Assembly (NCBI RefSeq): GCF_019966535.1
Contig: NZ_JAIMID010000015.1
Span: forward strand, 1 to 64,000
Reading direction: 5' to 3'
DNA length: 64,000 nt
Source of the DNA: Mesobacterium pallidum
Lineage (GTDB): Bacteria; Pseudomonadota; Alphaproteobacteria; Rhodobacterales; Rhodobacteraceae
The notes under the pieces were generated by a model that saw only the letters and a list, made by a program, of their open reading frames with translations, did no database searches and had not been told where the DNA came from. Made by a program: the position numbers and the translations under genes. The first letter of the stretch is position 1, and the number at the start of each line of letters is the position of its first letter. Shown piece after piece: positions 34,112 to 42,782 of this stretch.

Positions 34112-34492
34112 ATGGCCGAGAGCAAATGCCCCTTCGGCTTTGGCGCCGGGGCGGGTCAAGGCGAGACGGCCGAGGTGCCGGTGGGTCAGAAGCCGGGCCA
34201 GCACATGGGCATGGCGCGCAGTCTCGCGCGCGACCGACTGCCCGAACTGCTGCGTGAACCGATGGCCCTAGGGCAGGAGGGTCTGCCCACGGGCCGTTGC
34301 ATCTGCGGCAAGGTCAGTTTCCAGATCAAGCGGCCCGCCCAGATGGTCTTTGCCAACCACGACGCCACCTCGCGCCGCCGCTCGGGCGGGGTTGCGCTGA
34401 CGCTGAGGGTGCGCGCGACCAACGCCGCGGTCTCGGGCCGGGGCAACCAGGTGCATTACCCGCTGGCCGCGATGGTCGCGGGCCCGCGCTGA
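34112..34492 (+). CDS. Small Cys-containing protein of unknown function
   Basis: 126 residues from ATG 34112 (TTG 34103 is an alternative start; AAGGA lies too near the ATG to decide). It begins MAESKCPFGFGAGAG and contains RCICGKVSFQI near residue 68, a C-x-C pattern loosely like the zinc-binding GFA fold, but the rest of that fold is not evident. It lies 36 bases after the reductase-globin gene on the same strand and may be co-transcribed. I do not recognise a function; the basic C-terminal segment is poorly conserved-looking, so it may be partly degraded. Confidence 0.45.
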   Translation: MAESKCPFGFGAGAGQGETAEVPVGQKPGQHMGMARSLARDRLPELLREPMALGQEGLPTGRCICGKVSFQIKRPAQMVFANHDATSRRRSGGVALTLRVRATNAAVSGRGNQVHYPLAAMVAGPR

Positions 34493-34509
34493 AGGTCCGG
34501 GCAGGAAAA

Positions 34510-34540
34510 CGGGCGGGTGATGCAGCCGCATCCCCGCCCG
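34510..34540. terminator. Bidirectional hairpin terminator
   Basis: CGGGCGGG (34510-34517), an unpaired T, GATGC, loop AGCC, GCATC, CCCGCCCG (34533-34540) form a 13-pair stem with one bulge, followed by GTCTTCGTTT on the plus strand and preceded by AAAA (UUUU for minus-strand transcripts). It sits between convergent genes and can stop both. Confidence 0.8.
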
Positions 34541-34562
34541 GTCTTCGTTTCGGATCAGCCGC

Positions 34563-35936
34563 TTACGACTGCTTGCGGTAGCTTTCGCGCGCGGCGCTGT
34601 GGATCGGCCAGGGCTGCACCTCGGCGCCGATCAGGATCTGACGGTGCTCTTCCACATGCGGCTTGGCGGTCCCGCCGTTCGCCTCGCCCCAGAGGATCTG
34701 CACCTTGGTGCCCGGCTCGGCCAGGTCCTCGCGCACCATGGCCAGCGTGATCCAGGCGCGTTCGTTGGCGGAATAGGACGGGTAGGTCGCAAGGCCCACC
34801 ATCTCTCCGTCCAGCTGCACCTGATCGTAGGGATGCGCCGCGTAGTGACCCGTCGGCAGCTCCATCAGCTTCGGCCCGGGGAACGCCTCCATCATGCCGG
34901 CGAAGATCTTGAGCACATCGTCCTTGTCCCAGACCAGCGTCACCTTCTTGCGGTGCGGCCCCTCGGCCATCTTTTCCAGCGCGTCGCGGCCGATGAAGTC
35001 ATGGTCGAACTTGACGACCCGCTGGTAGTCGAGGTCCCAGGGCGTGAGGTAGTAGTCGGCCACGTCGTCGGGCTGGAAGCTGCCACCCACCGTGGCCGTG
35101 GCTTCGAACCCGTTGGCGGGCAGCCATTCGCGGTAGCCCTTCATCGCGTCGCCCGAGTAGATCGCGGGCAGCGGGGAGGGGATCCAGCCCGATTCCATCG
35201 CCGCCGTCGAATAGGCCCGCGCGCCGCACTTGCGGATGTCGTACTTGGCGCCGGCTTCCATCAGCCGCTCCATCACCGCCGGGCCATCCTCGTAGGGGCC
35301 CCAGATCTCGAGCCCCTGCGCGCCGCCCATGCCGTGGCTCAGCGTGCGCGCCTGTTTCCCCGCGATGGTGATATAGCCCATGTTGAAGAACTTGGTGGTC
35401 AGCGGGCCGCCCTCGTTCACCTCGTTCAGGATGTCGAGGGCTTTGGGTCCCTGCACCTCGTAGCGGTAAAGCTTGCGCGGCTTGTCGGGGTTCTCCAGGC
35501 TGCGAATGTCGAACTCGGTCGTGACGTCGAAATCGCCGATCTCGGCCTGGTACGCGACCCAGTTGCAGACCGGCGGGCGGCCGATCAGCAGCGCCTCGTC
35601 ATCCGCGAGGCCCAGACAGATCACGTCGCCGATGACATAGCCGTCGGGGTTCACGCAGACCAGCTGCTTGGCCTTGTCCTTGCCAAAGGTCGCAAAGCTG
35701 TTGACGCCGACGTAGCCCAGCAGCTTGTTCACGTCCTTGCCACGAATATAAAGGTCGGTCATGTGGTAGGACTGGTTCATCAGCACGGCGCCGTTGCGCC
35801 AGGCGCGGACCTCTTCCATCCAGTTGGTGTACTGGGGCGCGACCGGGAACTGGTAGGCGCCGGTCTGGGCGTTCTGCAGCATGTGCGACGGGTTGCCGTG
35901 GGCGCGGATCTTGTCCTCGAGGCTTTGGGCGGTCAT
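34563..35936 (-). CDS. Aminomethyltransferase-family O-demethylase, LigM/DesA-like
   Basis: 457 residues of the glycine-cleavage T-protein/GcvT fold. The length, and the MLQNAQTGAYQFPVAPQYTN and SYHMTDLYIRG N-terminal segments, match the tetrahydrofolate-dependent O-demethylases LigM and DesA (vanillate, 3-O-methylgallate, syringate), which move a methyl group from a methoxy-aromatic to tetrahydrofolate. RYEVQGPKALDIL and GFEATATVGGSFQPDDV are further family segments. Cytoplasmic. Start ATG 35936 follows CGGAGGAG. It diverges from a LysR gene. It may act on a dimethylated sulfur or nitrogen compound instead (DmdA and sarcosine relatives share the fold), so the substrate is open. Confidence 0.8.
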   Translation of the reverse strand: MTAQSLEDKIRAHGNPSHMLQNAQTGAYQFPVAPQYTNWMEEVRAWRNGAVLMNQSYHMTDLYIRGKDVNKLLGYVGVNSFATFGKDKAKQLVCVNPDGYVIGDVICLGLADDEALLIGRPPVCNWVAYQAEIGDFDVTTEFDIRSLENPDKPRKLYRYEVQGPKALDILNEVNEGGPLTTKFFNMGYITIAGKQARTLSHGMGGAQGLEIWGPYEDGPAVMERLMEAGAKYDIRKCGARAYSTAAMESGWIPSPLPAIYSGDAMKGYREWLPANGFEATATVGGSFQPDDVADYYLTPWDLDYQRVVKFDHDFIGRDALEKMAEGPHRKKVTLVWDKDDVLKIFAGMMEAFPGPKLMELPTGHYAAHPYDQVQLDGEMVGLATYPSYSANERAWITLAMVREDLAEPGTKVQILWGEANGGTAKPHVEEHRQILIGAEVQPWPIHSAARESYRKQS

Positions 35937-35990
35937 GGAATCTCCTCCGGATTGCTTTGGCGCATGTTGTAGCGCGGGGGCGGGCGGGGT

Positions 35991-36033
35991 GCATATGCGC
36001 CCTTTGAATATGGCTCTCCGATCTGCTTATATC
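35991..36033 (+). promoter_or_regulatory. Divergent promoter region between demethylase and LysR genes
   Basis: GCATATGC at 35991-35998 is the core of a near-palindrome (GGTGCATATGCGCC). TTGAAT (36004-36009) and TATATC (36028-36033) with an 18-base spacer form a good sigma-70-like promoter pointing at the LysR gene. Predicted transcription start coincides with ATG 36039 and there is no ribosome site, so the LysR message may be leaderless. Confidence 0.5.
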
Positions 36034-36038
36034 GCGCC

Positions 36039-37241
36039 ATGCCCGATGCGCCCCCCGACCGACTGAGTGCCAAGCAGCTGCGCGTGATCCGCGCGCTGGC
36101 GGCCGCGCGCGGGATCTCTGACACCGCCGGACGGCTGAACATGTCGCAATCGGCGGCCTCGCGCGCGCTGAGCCAGGCCGAGGCCAGCCTGGGCGTGCCG
36201 CTGTTCCAGCGCGGCTGGTCCGGCACCGACCCCACCCCGCTGGGCGAGATCGTGGTCGCCGCCAGCCAGCGCATCCTCGACGACCTTTCGGCGGTCGAGG
36301 CGGCCGATCTGGGCGGCGCGGGCCGGCTGGCGGGCGTCATCCGCTGGCACCAGCTCGAGGCGGTCGCGGCGGTGACCCGCAGCGGTAGCGCCTCGGGTGC
36401 CGCGCAGGCGCTGGGCATCCGTCAGCCCGCCGTCAGCCAGGCGCTGCGCGACCTGTCGGCGCATGTGCCGCTGCCGCTGTTCGACCGGCGCCCCGCAGGG
36501 CTGGCGCCGACGCCCGCCGCCCATGCCCTTGCCGCGCTTTGGGACCGGATCGCGGCGGAACTGGGCGCCATCCCCCGCCTGATCGACGAGGCCGCGCGCG
36601 GCGTGGTCGGGCGCGTTGCGGTCGGCATGCTGCCCTTCTCGGGCCAGGACGACGTGCTGCGCACCTTCGGAGAGCTCACCCGCGATCACCCCCACGTGCG
36701 CCTCGTCGCCGTTCCGGGCAGCTACACGGCCCTCAGCGAGGCGCTGCAGCGGCGCGAGATCGATCTGATCATCGGGATCCTGCGCGGCCCCTCCCCGGTC
36801 GCCGGGTTCACCGAGACGCCGCTGTATCACGAGACGTTTTCCATCGTTGCCCGCCACGACCACCCCTGCCACGACGGCCCCATGACGATCGAGGCGATGG
36901 CCCGTCACCGCTGGCTGGTCGGTCCGCATGGCACGCCGCCCCGGCGATATTTCGACCGGGTGCTGCGCCGCGCCGGGGCGCCGCCCCCCGCGCAATCCTG
37001 CGAGATCCACGGCTTTGCCAATGCCGAGCAGATGTTGCTGGAAAGCGACCTGCTGGGCCTGCTGTGCTATGGCCCAGCGCAGATGGCCGGGCTCCGCGCC
37101 GGTCTGCGCCGCGTGGCCCTGGACCTGCCGGGCGCGCGGGTGCCCATCGGTGTGACCCGCCCCGCCGGAGAGGCCGCGCCCACCGCCGTCGCCACCTTCC
37201 TGTCGCGGCTGGAAAAACGCGTGTCGCCCCGGGTGCATTAA
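36039..37241 (+). CDS. LysR-family regulator with two tandem DNA-binding domains
   Basis: 400 residues instead of the usual 300. A first winged helix at about 10-75 (helix-turn-helix 26-47, SDTAGRLNMSQSAASRALSQ) is followed by a second at about 100-165 (115-137, SASGAAQALGIRQPAVSQAL), each with its own wing of the F-x-R form (VPLFQRG and LPLFDRR). Residues 185-400 are a single LysR co-inducer domain (VGRVAVGMLPFSG, DLIIGILRG). Divergent from the LigM-like demethylase and so its likely regulator. The extra domain could allow one dimer to hold four half-sites or to bridge two operators. Confidence 0.85.
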   Translation: MPDAPPDRLSAKQLRVIRALAAARGISDTAGRLNMSQSAASRALSQAEASLGVPLFQRGWSGTDPTPLGEIVVAASQRILDDLSAVEAADLGGAGRLAGVIRWHQLEAVAAVTRSGSASGAAQALGIRQPAVSQALRDLSAHVPLPLFDRRPAGLAPTPAAHALAALWDRIAAELGAIPRLIDEAARGVVGRVAVGMLPFSGQDDVLRTFGELTRDHPHVRLVAVPGSYTALSEALQRREIDLIIGILRGPSPVAGFTETPLYHETFSIVARHDHPCHDGPMTIEAMARHRWLVGPHGTPPRRYFDRVLRRAGAPPPAQSCEIHGFANAEQMLLESDLLGLLCYGPAQMAGLRAGLRRVALDLPGARVPIGVTRPAGEAAPTAVATFLSRLEKRVSPRVH

Positions 37242-37277
37242 ATCGCGCTTAAGACGCATGGCCTAACGTCGCCAGCC

Positions 37278-37592
37278 ATGACCCGGATCAAACATCTTTT
37301 CCTGCCCGTGGTGATGGGCCTGCTGCTGGTGCTCTCGGGACCGCTGTCGGTGATTGCCATGGCGCCTCCGCCAAAGGGCGACGGTCCGATCCTGGTGATC
37401 GGGCGAAATCCCGATGCGCTGGTCGAGGCGGCAGGCGGCATCGTCGTCACGCCGGTCCCGGCGCTTTTCGCGACCCTGGCCACGGGGGACGCGGATTTTG
37501 TCGCGAAGGCGCTGGAAATCGGTGCCTGGCGCGTGATGGACGGACAATGGATCGCCCGGATATGCGGCTATCCCGAAGGAACCCAAACATGA
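37278..37592 (+). CDS. Small membrane-anchored or secreted protein, unknown
   Basis: 104 residues with a strong N-terminal hydrophobic helix (LFLPVVMGLLLVLSGPLSVI) that is either a signal peptide or a single anchor, then a short soluble part of about 75 residues (GPILVIGRNPDALVEAAGG). No family recognised. Its stop overlaps the start of the chemoreceptor gene (ATGA), so the two are translated together; it may be an accessory or ligand-sensing partner of the receptor, which has no large outside domain of its own. One Cys near the end. Confidence 0.65.
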   Translation: MTRIKHLFLPVVMGLLLVLSGPLSVIAMAPPPKGDGPILVIGRNPDALVEAAGGIVVTPVPALFATLATGDADFVAKALEIGAWRVMDGQWIARICGYPEGTQT

Positions 37593-39271
37593 CGAAAACC
37601 AACGTTGCAGAGAAATACCTGCTGATCTTCAGCGGCGTCTTCACGGTCATCGTGGTGCTGATGGCGCTCTGGGCCGGCAATGCGCCCTGGGTGCCGGGCG
37701 GCTTGTCACTCGCCTTCCTCGGGTGCGGGGTGGCAGGGGTGATGACCAACCACCCGCTGCGCAGGTCTTTCATCGGTCTCGCCTTCGTCGGCCAAGCCGC
37801 GGCGCTGGTCGCGGCGCTGGCGAATCATGCCTGGCAGATCGACGCCCACATGGTCTTCTTCGCGGCTCTGGCGGCCCTCGTGGCGCTCGACGATGTGAAG
37901 ACGATCATCGTGGCCACGGCCCTTGTGGCCGTGCATCACCTTGGGCTGACCTTCTTCCTGCCCGTGCTGGTCTATCCCAGCACCGACCTGATCGTGAACC
38001 TCGAACGTACCGTGTTCCACGCGCTGGTGGTGCTGATCGAATCGGCGGTGCTGATGTGGATCATCACCCGCCAACACGCCATGCGGGACGAGATTTCGGC
38101 CAGCGCGGACGAAATGGCCATCGCCCGGAGGGAGGCGGAAGAGGCGCGCGATACTGCCCTTGCCGCGCAACGCGACGCCGTGAACCTTCAGCGCGAGGCG
38201 GAGGCCGCCCGCGCCAAGGCAGAAGAAGCGGTCGCAGACCTCGCGGCCGAGCAGGCGCAGTCCAACGCCGCGAATGCCCGCGCCCTTGCCGCCGAAGAGG
38301 CGGAGCGGCGCGCCGCAGAGGAGCAGCGCAAGGCGCAGGAGGGGGTGGTGAACGAGTTGGGCCGCGGGCTCAAGGCGCTGTCGCGCCGCGACCTGACCCT
38401 GCGCCTGACCCAACCCTTTGCCGAGGAATACGAGGACTTGCGCCGCGACTTCAACGCGGCCATGGACGCCGTGGCCGCCGCCATCCGCGAGGTCGCGGGC
38501 CATGCCGAGATGATGCTGGGCGACAGCCGCGATATCAGCCGGGCCGCGATGGAGCTGTCCGCCCGAACCGAACAGCAGGCCGCCAAGCTCGAGAACACCG
38601 CCGCCGCGATGGAGGAGGTGACGATCCTTGTCCAGAACACGGCCGAAAGTGCCTCGCAGGCTGCGGTCTCGGCCGCCGGCGCCAAGCGCAGCGCCGAGAA
38701 CAGCGACAAGGTGGTGGAACGCGCCTCGACCGCGATGTCGGCCATCGACGAATCGGCGGGCGAGATCAGCAAGATCATCGATGTCATCGACCAGATCGCC
38801 TTCCAGACCAACCTGCTGGCCCTGAACGCCGGGGTCGAGGCGGCGCGCGCTGGCGATGCTGGCCGTGGCTTTGCCGTGGTCGCGTCGGAAGTCCGGGCGC
38901 TGGCGCAGCGATCCTCCGAAGCGGCCAAGGACATCGGAGAGCTGATCGCCAAGAGCCAGCACCAGGTCAGCGACGGCGTCCGCCACGTGAGCGAGACGGT
39001 GGATGCGTTGAAGAACGTGATCGAGGCGGTCGTCGATATCACCCAGCGGGTGGACCAGATCGCCGTCTCGGCCCGCGAACAGGCGACGGGACTGGGAGAG
39101 ATCAATTCCGCCGTCACCGACCTTGATGCCATCACCCAACAGAACGCCGCCGTCTTCGAGGAAACCGCCGCCGCCTCGGGCACGCTGACGCAAAGCGCCG
39201 AAGAGATGAAGCGCCTGACGGACGGGTTCAAGCACGCGATGGCGGCCATGGCCGCCGACCGCGCGGCCTGA
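37589..39271 (+). CDS. Methyl-accepting chemotaxis protein with polytopic N-terminus
   Basis: 560 residues. Residues 10-165 contain about six hydrophobic helices with only short loops (LLIFSGVFTVIVVLMALWAG to ALVVLIESAVLMWIITR), not the usual two helices flanking a periplasmic sensor. His residues in VAVHHLGLTFF and MVFFAAL-type helices suggest a membrane-embedded sensor. A long Ala/Glu-rich coiled coil (about 165-260) and a HAMP-like part lead to the signalling domain, whose hairpin IDQIAFQTNLLALNAGVEAA lies at about 400-420. It would feed CheA/CheW at the pole. Start ATG 37589 after GAAGGA overlaps the preceding gene. Confidence 0.88.
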   Translation: MTKTNVAEKYLLIFSGVFTVIVVLMALWAGNAPWVPGGLSLAFLGCGVAGVMTNHPLRRSFIGLAFVGQAAALVAALANHAWQIDAHMVFFAALAALVALDDVKTIIVATALVAVHHLGLTFFLPVLVYPSTDLIVNLERTVFHALVVLIESAVLMWIITRQHAMRDEISASADEMAIARREAEEARDTALAAQRDAVNLQREAEAARAKAEEAVADLAAEQAQSNAANARALAAEEAERRAAEEQRKAQEGVVNELGRGLKALSRRDLTLRLTQPFAEEYEDLRRDFNAAMDAVAAAIREVAGHAEMMLGDSRDISRAAMELSARTEQQAAKLENTAAAMEEVTILVQNTAESASQAAVSAAGAKRSAENSDKVVERASTAMSAIDESAGEISKIIDVIDQIAFQTNLLALNAGVEAARAGDAGRGFAVVASEVRALAQRSSEAAKDIGELIAKSQHQVSDGVRHVSETVDALKNVIEAVVDITQRVDQIAVSAREQATGLGEINSAVTDLDAITQQNAAVFEETAAASGTLTQSAEEMKRLTDGFKHAMAAMAADRAA

Positions 39272-39362
39272 CGGCCGTAGTCGGTTGCAGAACGACGGAC
39301 TTCGCCAGATGCCTGAGCGTTCGGTCTGTTCCGGAGCCGGTTTGGCGGTTCTCTTCGCCCGG

Positions 39363-40703
39363 TCAGCCCTCCAGCAGGCGCAATTGGTCCCGCCGCAACG
39401 ACAGGATGTCGGCTTCACCGTCGAGGTCGACATCGTCCAGCGTCACCACCTGGTCCTTGCGGATCGCCCGCTTGAGCCGCACGTTGTGGGCCAGCCCGAT
39501 GGGCAAGGCGTCGATGTCCGCCGCGATGCGCGCGGGGATCGCCTTGGCCCAGACCTTGAAGCCGCCTTCGCCGTCCAGCACGTCGCCCGCCGCGAAATCG
39601 CCCTTGGCCGTAGCGACGGCATCGGCCCGGTAGCGGGTCGAACTGCCGGTCGGCTCGCCGCGCAGCACCGCCGACAGGACCGACACGCTGGTCTCGAGCC
39701 CGATCAGGTGGAACGGCCGCCACATGGAGCCGTACCAACCGCTGTCGTCCGTCAGCAGACCGTATTGCTGGAAACAGTCGCGGGTATAGGCGTCGGGCGC
39801 GCGGAAGGTCACGAACATGCCGTATTGGATGTTGTTCAGCACCACGCGCCCGTCCGGTTCGCGGCTGGCCGCGATGTCGACAAGGCCGGGCTTTGCCAGC
39901 CGCCCGCCTTCGGCCTCGGGTCGGAAGACGCGGGCCAGGTCCTGCAGCCCGGCCGGGTGGAAGCCCAGCCCGTCGTCCGGGCAATCGAGCCCGGTGGCAT
40001 TGGCGACCGCCGCCATTTCGATCGCCGCCTTGGTGCCGTCGGTAAAGGAGTTATACATCTTCGGATTGAAGTCGCCTGCCGCCACCTCTTCGTCGGTCCA
40101 GCCGAAGTAGCTCCAGACCGTGTCGGGCGTGGAATAGCGATAGGGCGGCGCGAAGTTCATGCCCTTGCCCGCCGCGACCAGTTCGAACCCGCAGGCATGG
40201 ACCCAGTCCACCAACTCGCAAATCGCGGCGGGCTGGTCGCCGTAGGCCATGGAATAGACCACGCCGGCGGCCCGGGCCCGTTCGGCCAGGATCGCGCCGC
40301 AGAGCACGTCGGCCTCGACATTGACCATGATCACGTGCTTGCCCGCGTCGATGGCGGCAAGCGCGTGGCGGATGCCGGCAATGGGGTGGCCCGTTGCCTC
40401 GATCACGCAATCGAGTCCGTCGAAGGCGCATAGCGCAGCGGCATCGTCCATCACATGGGTCGTCCCCGCGTCCAGCGCGGCCGACAGTGACGGTGCGGCG
40501 TATTGCGCGCTGTCCCAGCCGACCCGGGCCAGCGATTGCCGCGCCTTGCCGACGTCGAGGTCGGCGATCCCGACCACGTGGTAGCCCGCGATGAACCGCG
40601 CCTGCGCCAGGATCATCGACCCGAACTTGCCCGCGCCGATCACGCCCACGCGCACAGGTCGGCCGCCATCGGCCCGCTCGGCCAGCAGTTTCGACAGGTT
40701 CAT
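39363..40703 (-). CDS. NAD(P)-dependent oxidoreductase with C-terminal SAF domain
   Basis: 446 residues. An N-terminal Rossmann fold opens with GVIGAGKFG (20-28) and resembles homoserine dehydrogenase; a C-terminal SAF (antifreeze/FlgA-like) domain covers about 370-446. Proteins of this build are often found near sugar-acid or branched-sugar genes, but the reaction is mostly unassigned. CVIEATGHP and VNVEADVLCG are family-typical. ATG 40703 follows GAGGGAGGA; a longer frame exists without a ribosome site. It diverges from the split transketolase across 173 bases holding an inverted repeat. A role in making or using a ketose substrate for that transketolase is a guess. Confidence 0.75.
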   Translation of the reverse strand: MNLSKLLAERADGGRPVRVGVIGAGKFGSMILAQARFIAGYHVVGIADLDVGKARQSLARVGWDSAQYAAPSLSAALDAGTTHVMDDAAALCAFDGLDCVIEATGHPIAGIRHALAAIDAGKHVIMVNVEADVLCGAILAERARAAGVVYSMAYGDQPAAICELVDWVHACGFELVAAGKGMNFAPPYRYSTPDTVWSYFGWTDEEVAAGDFNPKMYNSFTDGTKAAIEMAAVANATGLDCPDDGLGFHPAGLQDLARVFRPEAEGGRLAKPGLVDIAASREPDGRVVLNNIQYGMFVTFRAPDAYTRDCFQQYGLLTDDSGWYGSMWRPFHLIGLETSVSVLSAVLRGEPTGSSTRYRADAVATAKGDFAAGDVLDGEGGFKVWAKAIPARIAADIDALPIGLAHNVRLKRAIRKDQVVTLDDVDLDGEADILSLRRDQLRLLEG

Positions 40704-40726
40704 GGCATCCTCCCTCGTGCGCCCTG

Positions 40727-40761
40727 TGGTCAGACTAGGCCGCACCACGGCCATCTGACCA
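40727..40761. promoter_or_regulatory. Inverted repeat between oxidoreductase and transketolase genes
   Basis: TGGTCAGA (40727-40734) and TCTGACCA (40754-40761) are perfect 8-base arms with a 19-base spacer that itself holds GGCC...GGCC. Further on, TTTAGCTCAGCTTAAA at about 40782-40797 is a second, imperfect palindrome in an A/T-rich patch. Both could bind regulators of the divergent pair; neither matches the TGGTATACCA sites. Confidence 0.45.
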
Positions 40762-40876
40762 TCAACAAAACCGCAGCCTTTATTTAGCTCAGCTTAAAGA
40801 CGGTTTAAGAAATCAAGTTTGTTCCGAGGGGGGCTTTCGTGGTCCCCTGAGCCTCACGCCAGGTGGGGAGAGACCG

Positions 40877-41728
40877 GTGACCAACCAGACGCAGACGACG
40901 GGCGCGAACATGAGCCTGGCCCAGCGGGCCTGGTCGATCCGCCGTCACGCGCTGCGGATGGGCGAGGTGCAGGGCCAGGGCTACATCGGCCAGGCGCTGG
41001 GCGTGGCCGACCTGCTGGCGGCCAGCTATTTCCACGCGCTGCGCTATCGCCCCGGCGACCCCGAATGGGAGGGGCGCGACCGCTTCTACCTCTCCATCGG
41101 CCATTACGCGATCGCACTTTACGCCGCGCTGATCGAGGCCGGGGTGCTGCCCGAGGACGAGATCGGCACCTATGGCATGGACGACAGCCGCATGCCCATG
41201 TCGGGCATGGCCAGCTACACCCCGGGGATGGAGATCACCGGCGGCTCGCTGGGCCACGGCCTGGGCATCGCGGTCGGCGCGGCGCTGGGGCTTAGGCGCA
41301 AAGGCGGGGACCAGCGCGTTTACAACCTGCTGAGCGATGGCGAGCTGGGCGAGGGATCGACCTGGGAGGCGGTGATGTCCGCCGTGCAATGGAAGCTCGA
41401 CAACCTCATCGCGTTGGTGGATTTCAACGACCAGCAGGCGGATGGCAAGACGACCGACGCGCTGGCCCGGGGCCCCGAGGCGCCCAAATGGGCCGCCATG
41501 GGATGGTTCGCGCAGGAGGTGGACGGCAATGACCTTTCCGCCGTCGTGGCGGCGCTGGATGCGGCCCGCGACCATCCCGAGCCGCAGCCGCGGGTGATCA
41601 TCTGCCGGACGAAGATGTGCAAGGGCGTGCCCTTTCTCGAGCATCGCGAGATCACCCATTTCGTGCGGGTCGAGGCCGATGAATGGGCGCGCGCGCTGGC
41701 CCATCTGGATGCGGAGCGCCCCCTATGA
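40877..41728 (+). CDS. Transketolase, N-terminal (thiamine diphosphate) subunit
   Basis: 283 residues, the pyrophosphate-binding half of transketolase as a separate chain. GHGLGIAVGAALG and the ThDP motif SDGELGEGSTWE (D154-G155-E156) ending in LVDFN are clear. GTG 40877 is taken as start because GGGGAGAG lies before it; ATG 40910 is an internal alternative. The C-terminal half is the next gene, overlapping by ATGA, so the two make a heteromeric enzyme transferring a two-carbon ketol unit. Split transketolases outside the pentose pathway often serve apiose, sulfo-sugar or other special sugar routes. Confidence 0.9.
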   Translation: MTNQTQTTGANMSLAQRAWSIRRHALRMGEVQGQGYIGQALGVADLLAASYFHALRYRPGDPEWEGRDRFYLSIGHYAIALYAALIEAGVLPEDEIGTYGMDDSRMPMSGMASYTPGMEITGGSLGHGLGIAVGAALGLRRKGGDQRVYNLLSDGELGEGSTWEAVMSAVQWKLDNLIALVDFNDQQADGKTTDALARGPEAPKWAAMGWFAQEVDGNDLSAVVAALDAARDHPEPQPRVIICRTKMCKGVPFLEHREITHFVRVEADEWARALAHLDAERPL

Positions 41729-42771
41729 CCGTCGAGCCGCCGTTCGGCGCACAGTCGCGCCGCAAGTCGCAGTTCACCCCCCGGCAGGCGCCGCAGGGCG
41801 GGGGCAAGACCAGCGCCATGATCGCCTCGCTCGATGCCGAGGGGCGGCAGACGGTGTCGGCCCCGTTCGGCCATGCGCTGACGGATCTGGCCAAGACCCG
41901 CGACGACATCGTCGGCCTCTCGGCGGACCTGTCGAAATATACCGACCTGCATGTCTTTGCGCAGGCGCACCCGGACCGCTTCTACCAGATGGGCATGGCC
42001 GAGCAGGTGATGGTCAGCGCCGCCGCCGGACTGGCGCGCGAGGGCTTCACGCCCTTTGCCACGACCTATGCGGTCTTTGCCTCGCGCCGGGCCTATGACT
42101 TCATCTGCATGGCCATCGCCGAGGAGAACCTGCCCGTCAAGATCGTCTGCGCCCTGCCGGGCCTGACCACGGGCTATGGCCCCAGCCACCAGGCGACCGA
42201 GGACTTGGCGATTTTTCGCGGGATGCCGAACCTGACGATCATCGATCCCTGCGACGCGACCGAGGTGGCACAGGCCACCCGCGCCATCGCCGATATCCCC
42301 GGCCCGGTCTACATGCGCCTGCTGCGGGGCCAGGTGCCGGACGTGCTGGGCGAATTCGGCTACCAGTTCCAGCCGGGCCGCGCGCAGCTGATCCATGACG
42401 GCAGCGACGTGCTCTTCGTCTCGACCGGCCTGATGACCATGCGCTGCATCGACGCCGCGCGCCGGCTGAAAGCCGACAAGATCGACTGCGCCGTGCTGCA
42501 TGTGCCGACGATCAAGCCGCTCGACATCGCGACGATCACGGCCGAGGCCGCCCGCAAGGGCCGGCTGGTGGTGGTGGCCGAGAACCACTCGGTCATCGGC
42601 GGGCTTGGCGAAGCGGTGGGCGCGGCGCTGATGCGCGAGGGGGTACATGTGCCCTTCCGCCAGATCGGGTTGCCCGACGAATTCCTCGACGCGGGCGCGC
42701 TGCCCACGTTGCACGATCAATACGGCCTTTCGGTGGACGCGGTGGCGACCCGCGTCAAGGCGTGGCTATGA
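41725..42771 (+). CDS. Transketolase, C-terminal (pyrimidine-binding) subunit
   Basis: 348 residues: the PYR domain (about 40-200; EQVMVSAAAGLAREGFTPF includes the conserved Glu that activates ThDP; YGPSHQATEDLA is the family loop) and the C-terminal regulatory domain. The first 35 residues are a variable extension rich in Arg and Gln. It partners with the preceding subunit. The SDR gene follows 12 bases later with an AAGGAG site, so substrate oxidation and ketol transfer are coupled in one operon. Confidence 0.9.
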   Translation: MTVEPPFGAQSRRKSQFTPRQAPQGGGKTSAMIASLDAEGRQTVSAPFGHALTDLAKTRDDIVGLSADLSKYTDLHVFAQAHPDRFYQMGMAEQVMVSAAAGLAREGFTPFATTYAVFASRRAYDFICMAIAEENLPVKIVCALPGLTTGYGPSHQATEDLAIFRGMPNLTIIDPCDATEVAQATRAIADIPGPVYMRLLRGQVPDVLGEFGYQFQPGRAQLIHDGSDVLFVSTGLMTMRCIDAARRLKADKIDCAVLHVPTIKPLDIATITAEAARKGRLVVVAENHSVIGGLGEAVGAALMREGVHVPFRQIGLPDEFLDAGALPTLHDQYGLSVDAVATRVKAWL

Positions 42772-42782
42772 AGGAGACGACC

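Noticed and set aside
40877..42771. Sulfo-transketolase pathway (sulfoquinovose breakdown) as the function of the split transketolase
   Set aside because: No sulfoquinovosidase, isomerase or sulfoacetaldehyde gene is visible in the window; GRT-type dehydrogenases alone are not enough, so it is mentioned only as an alternative.
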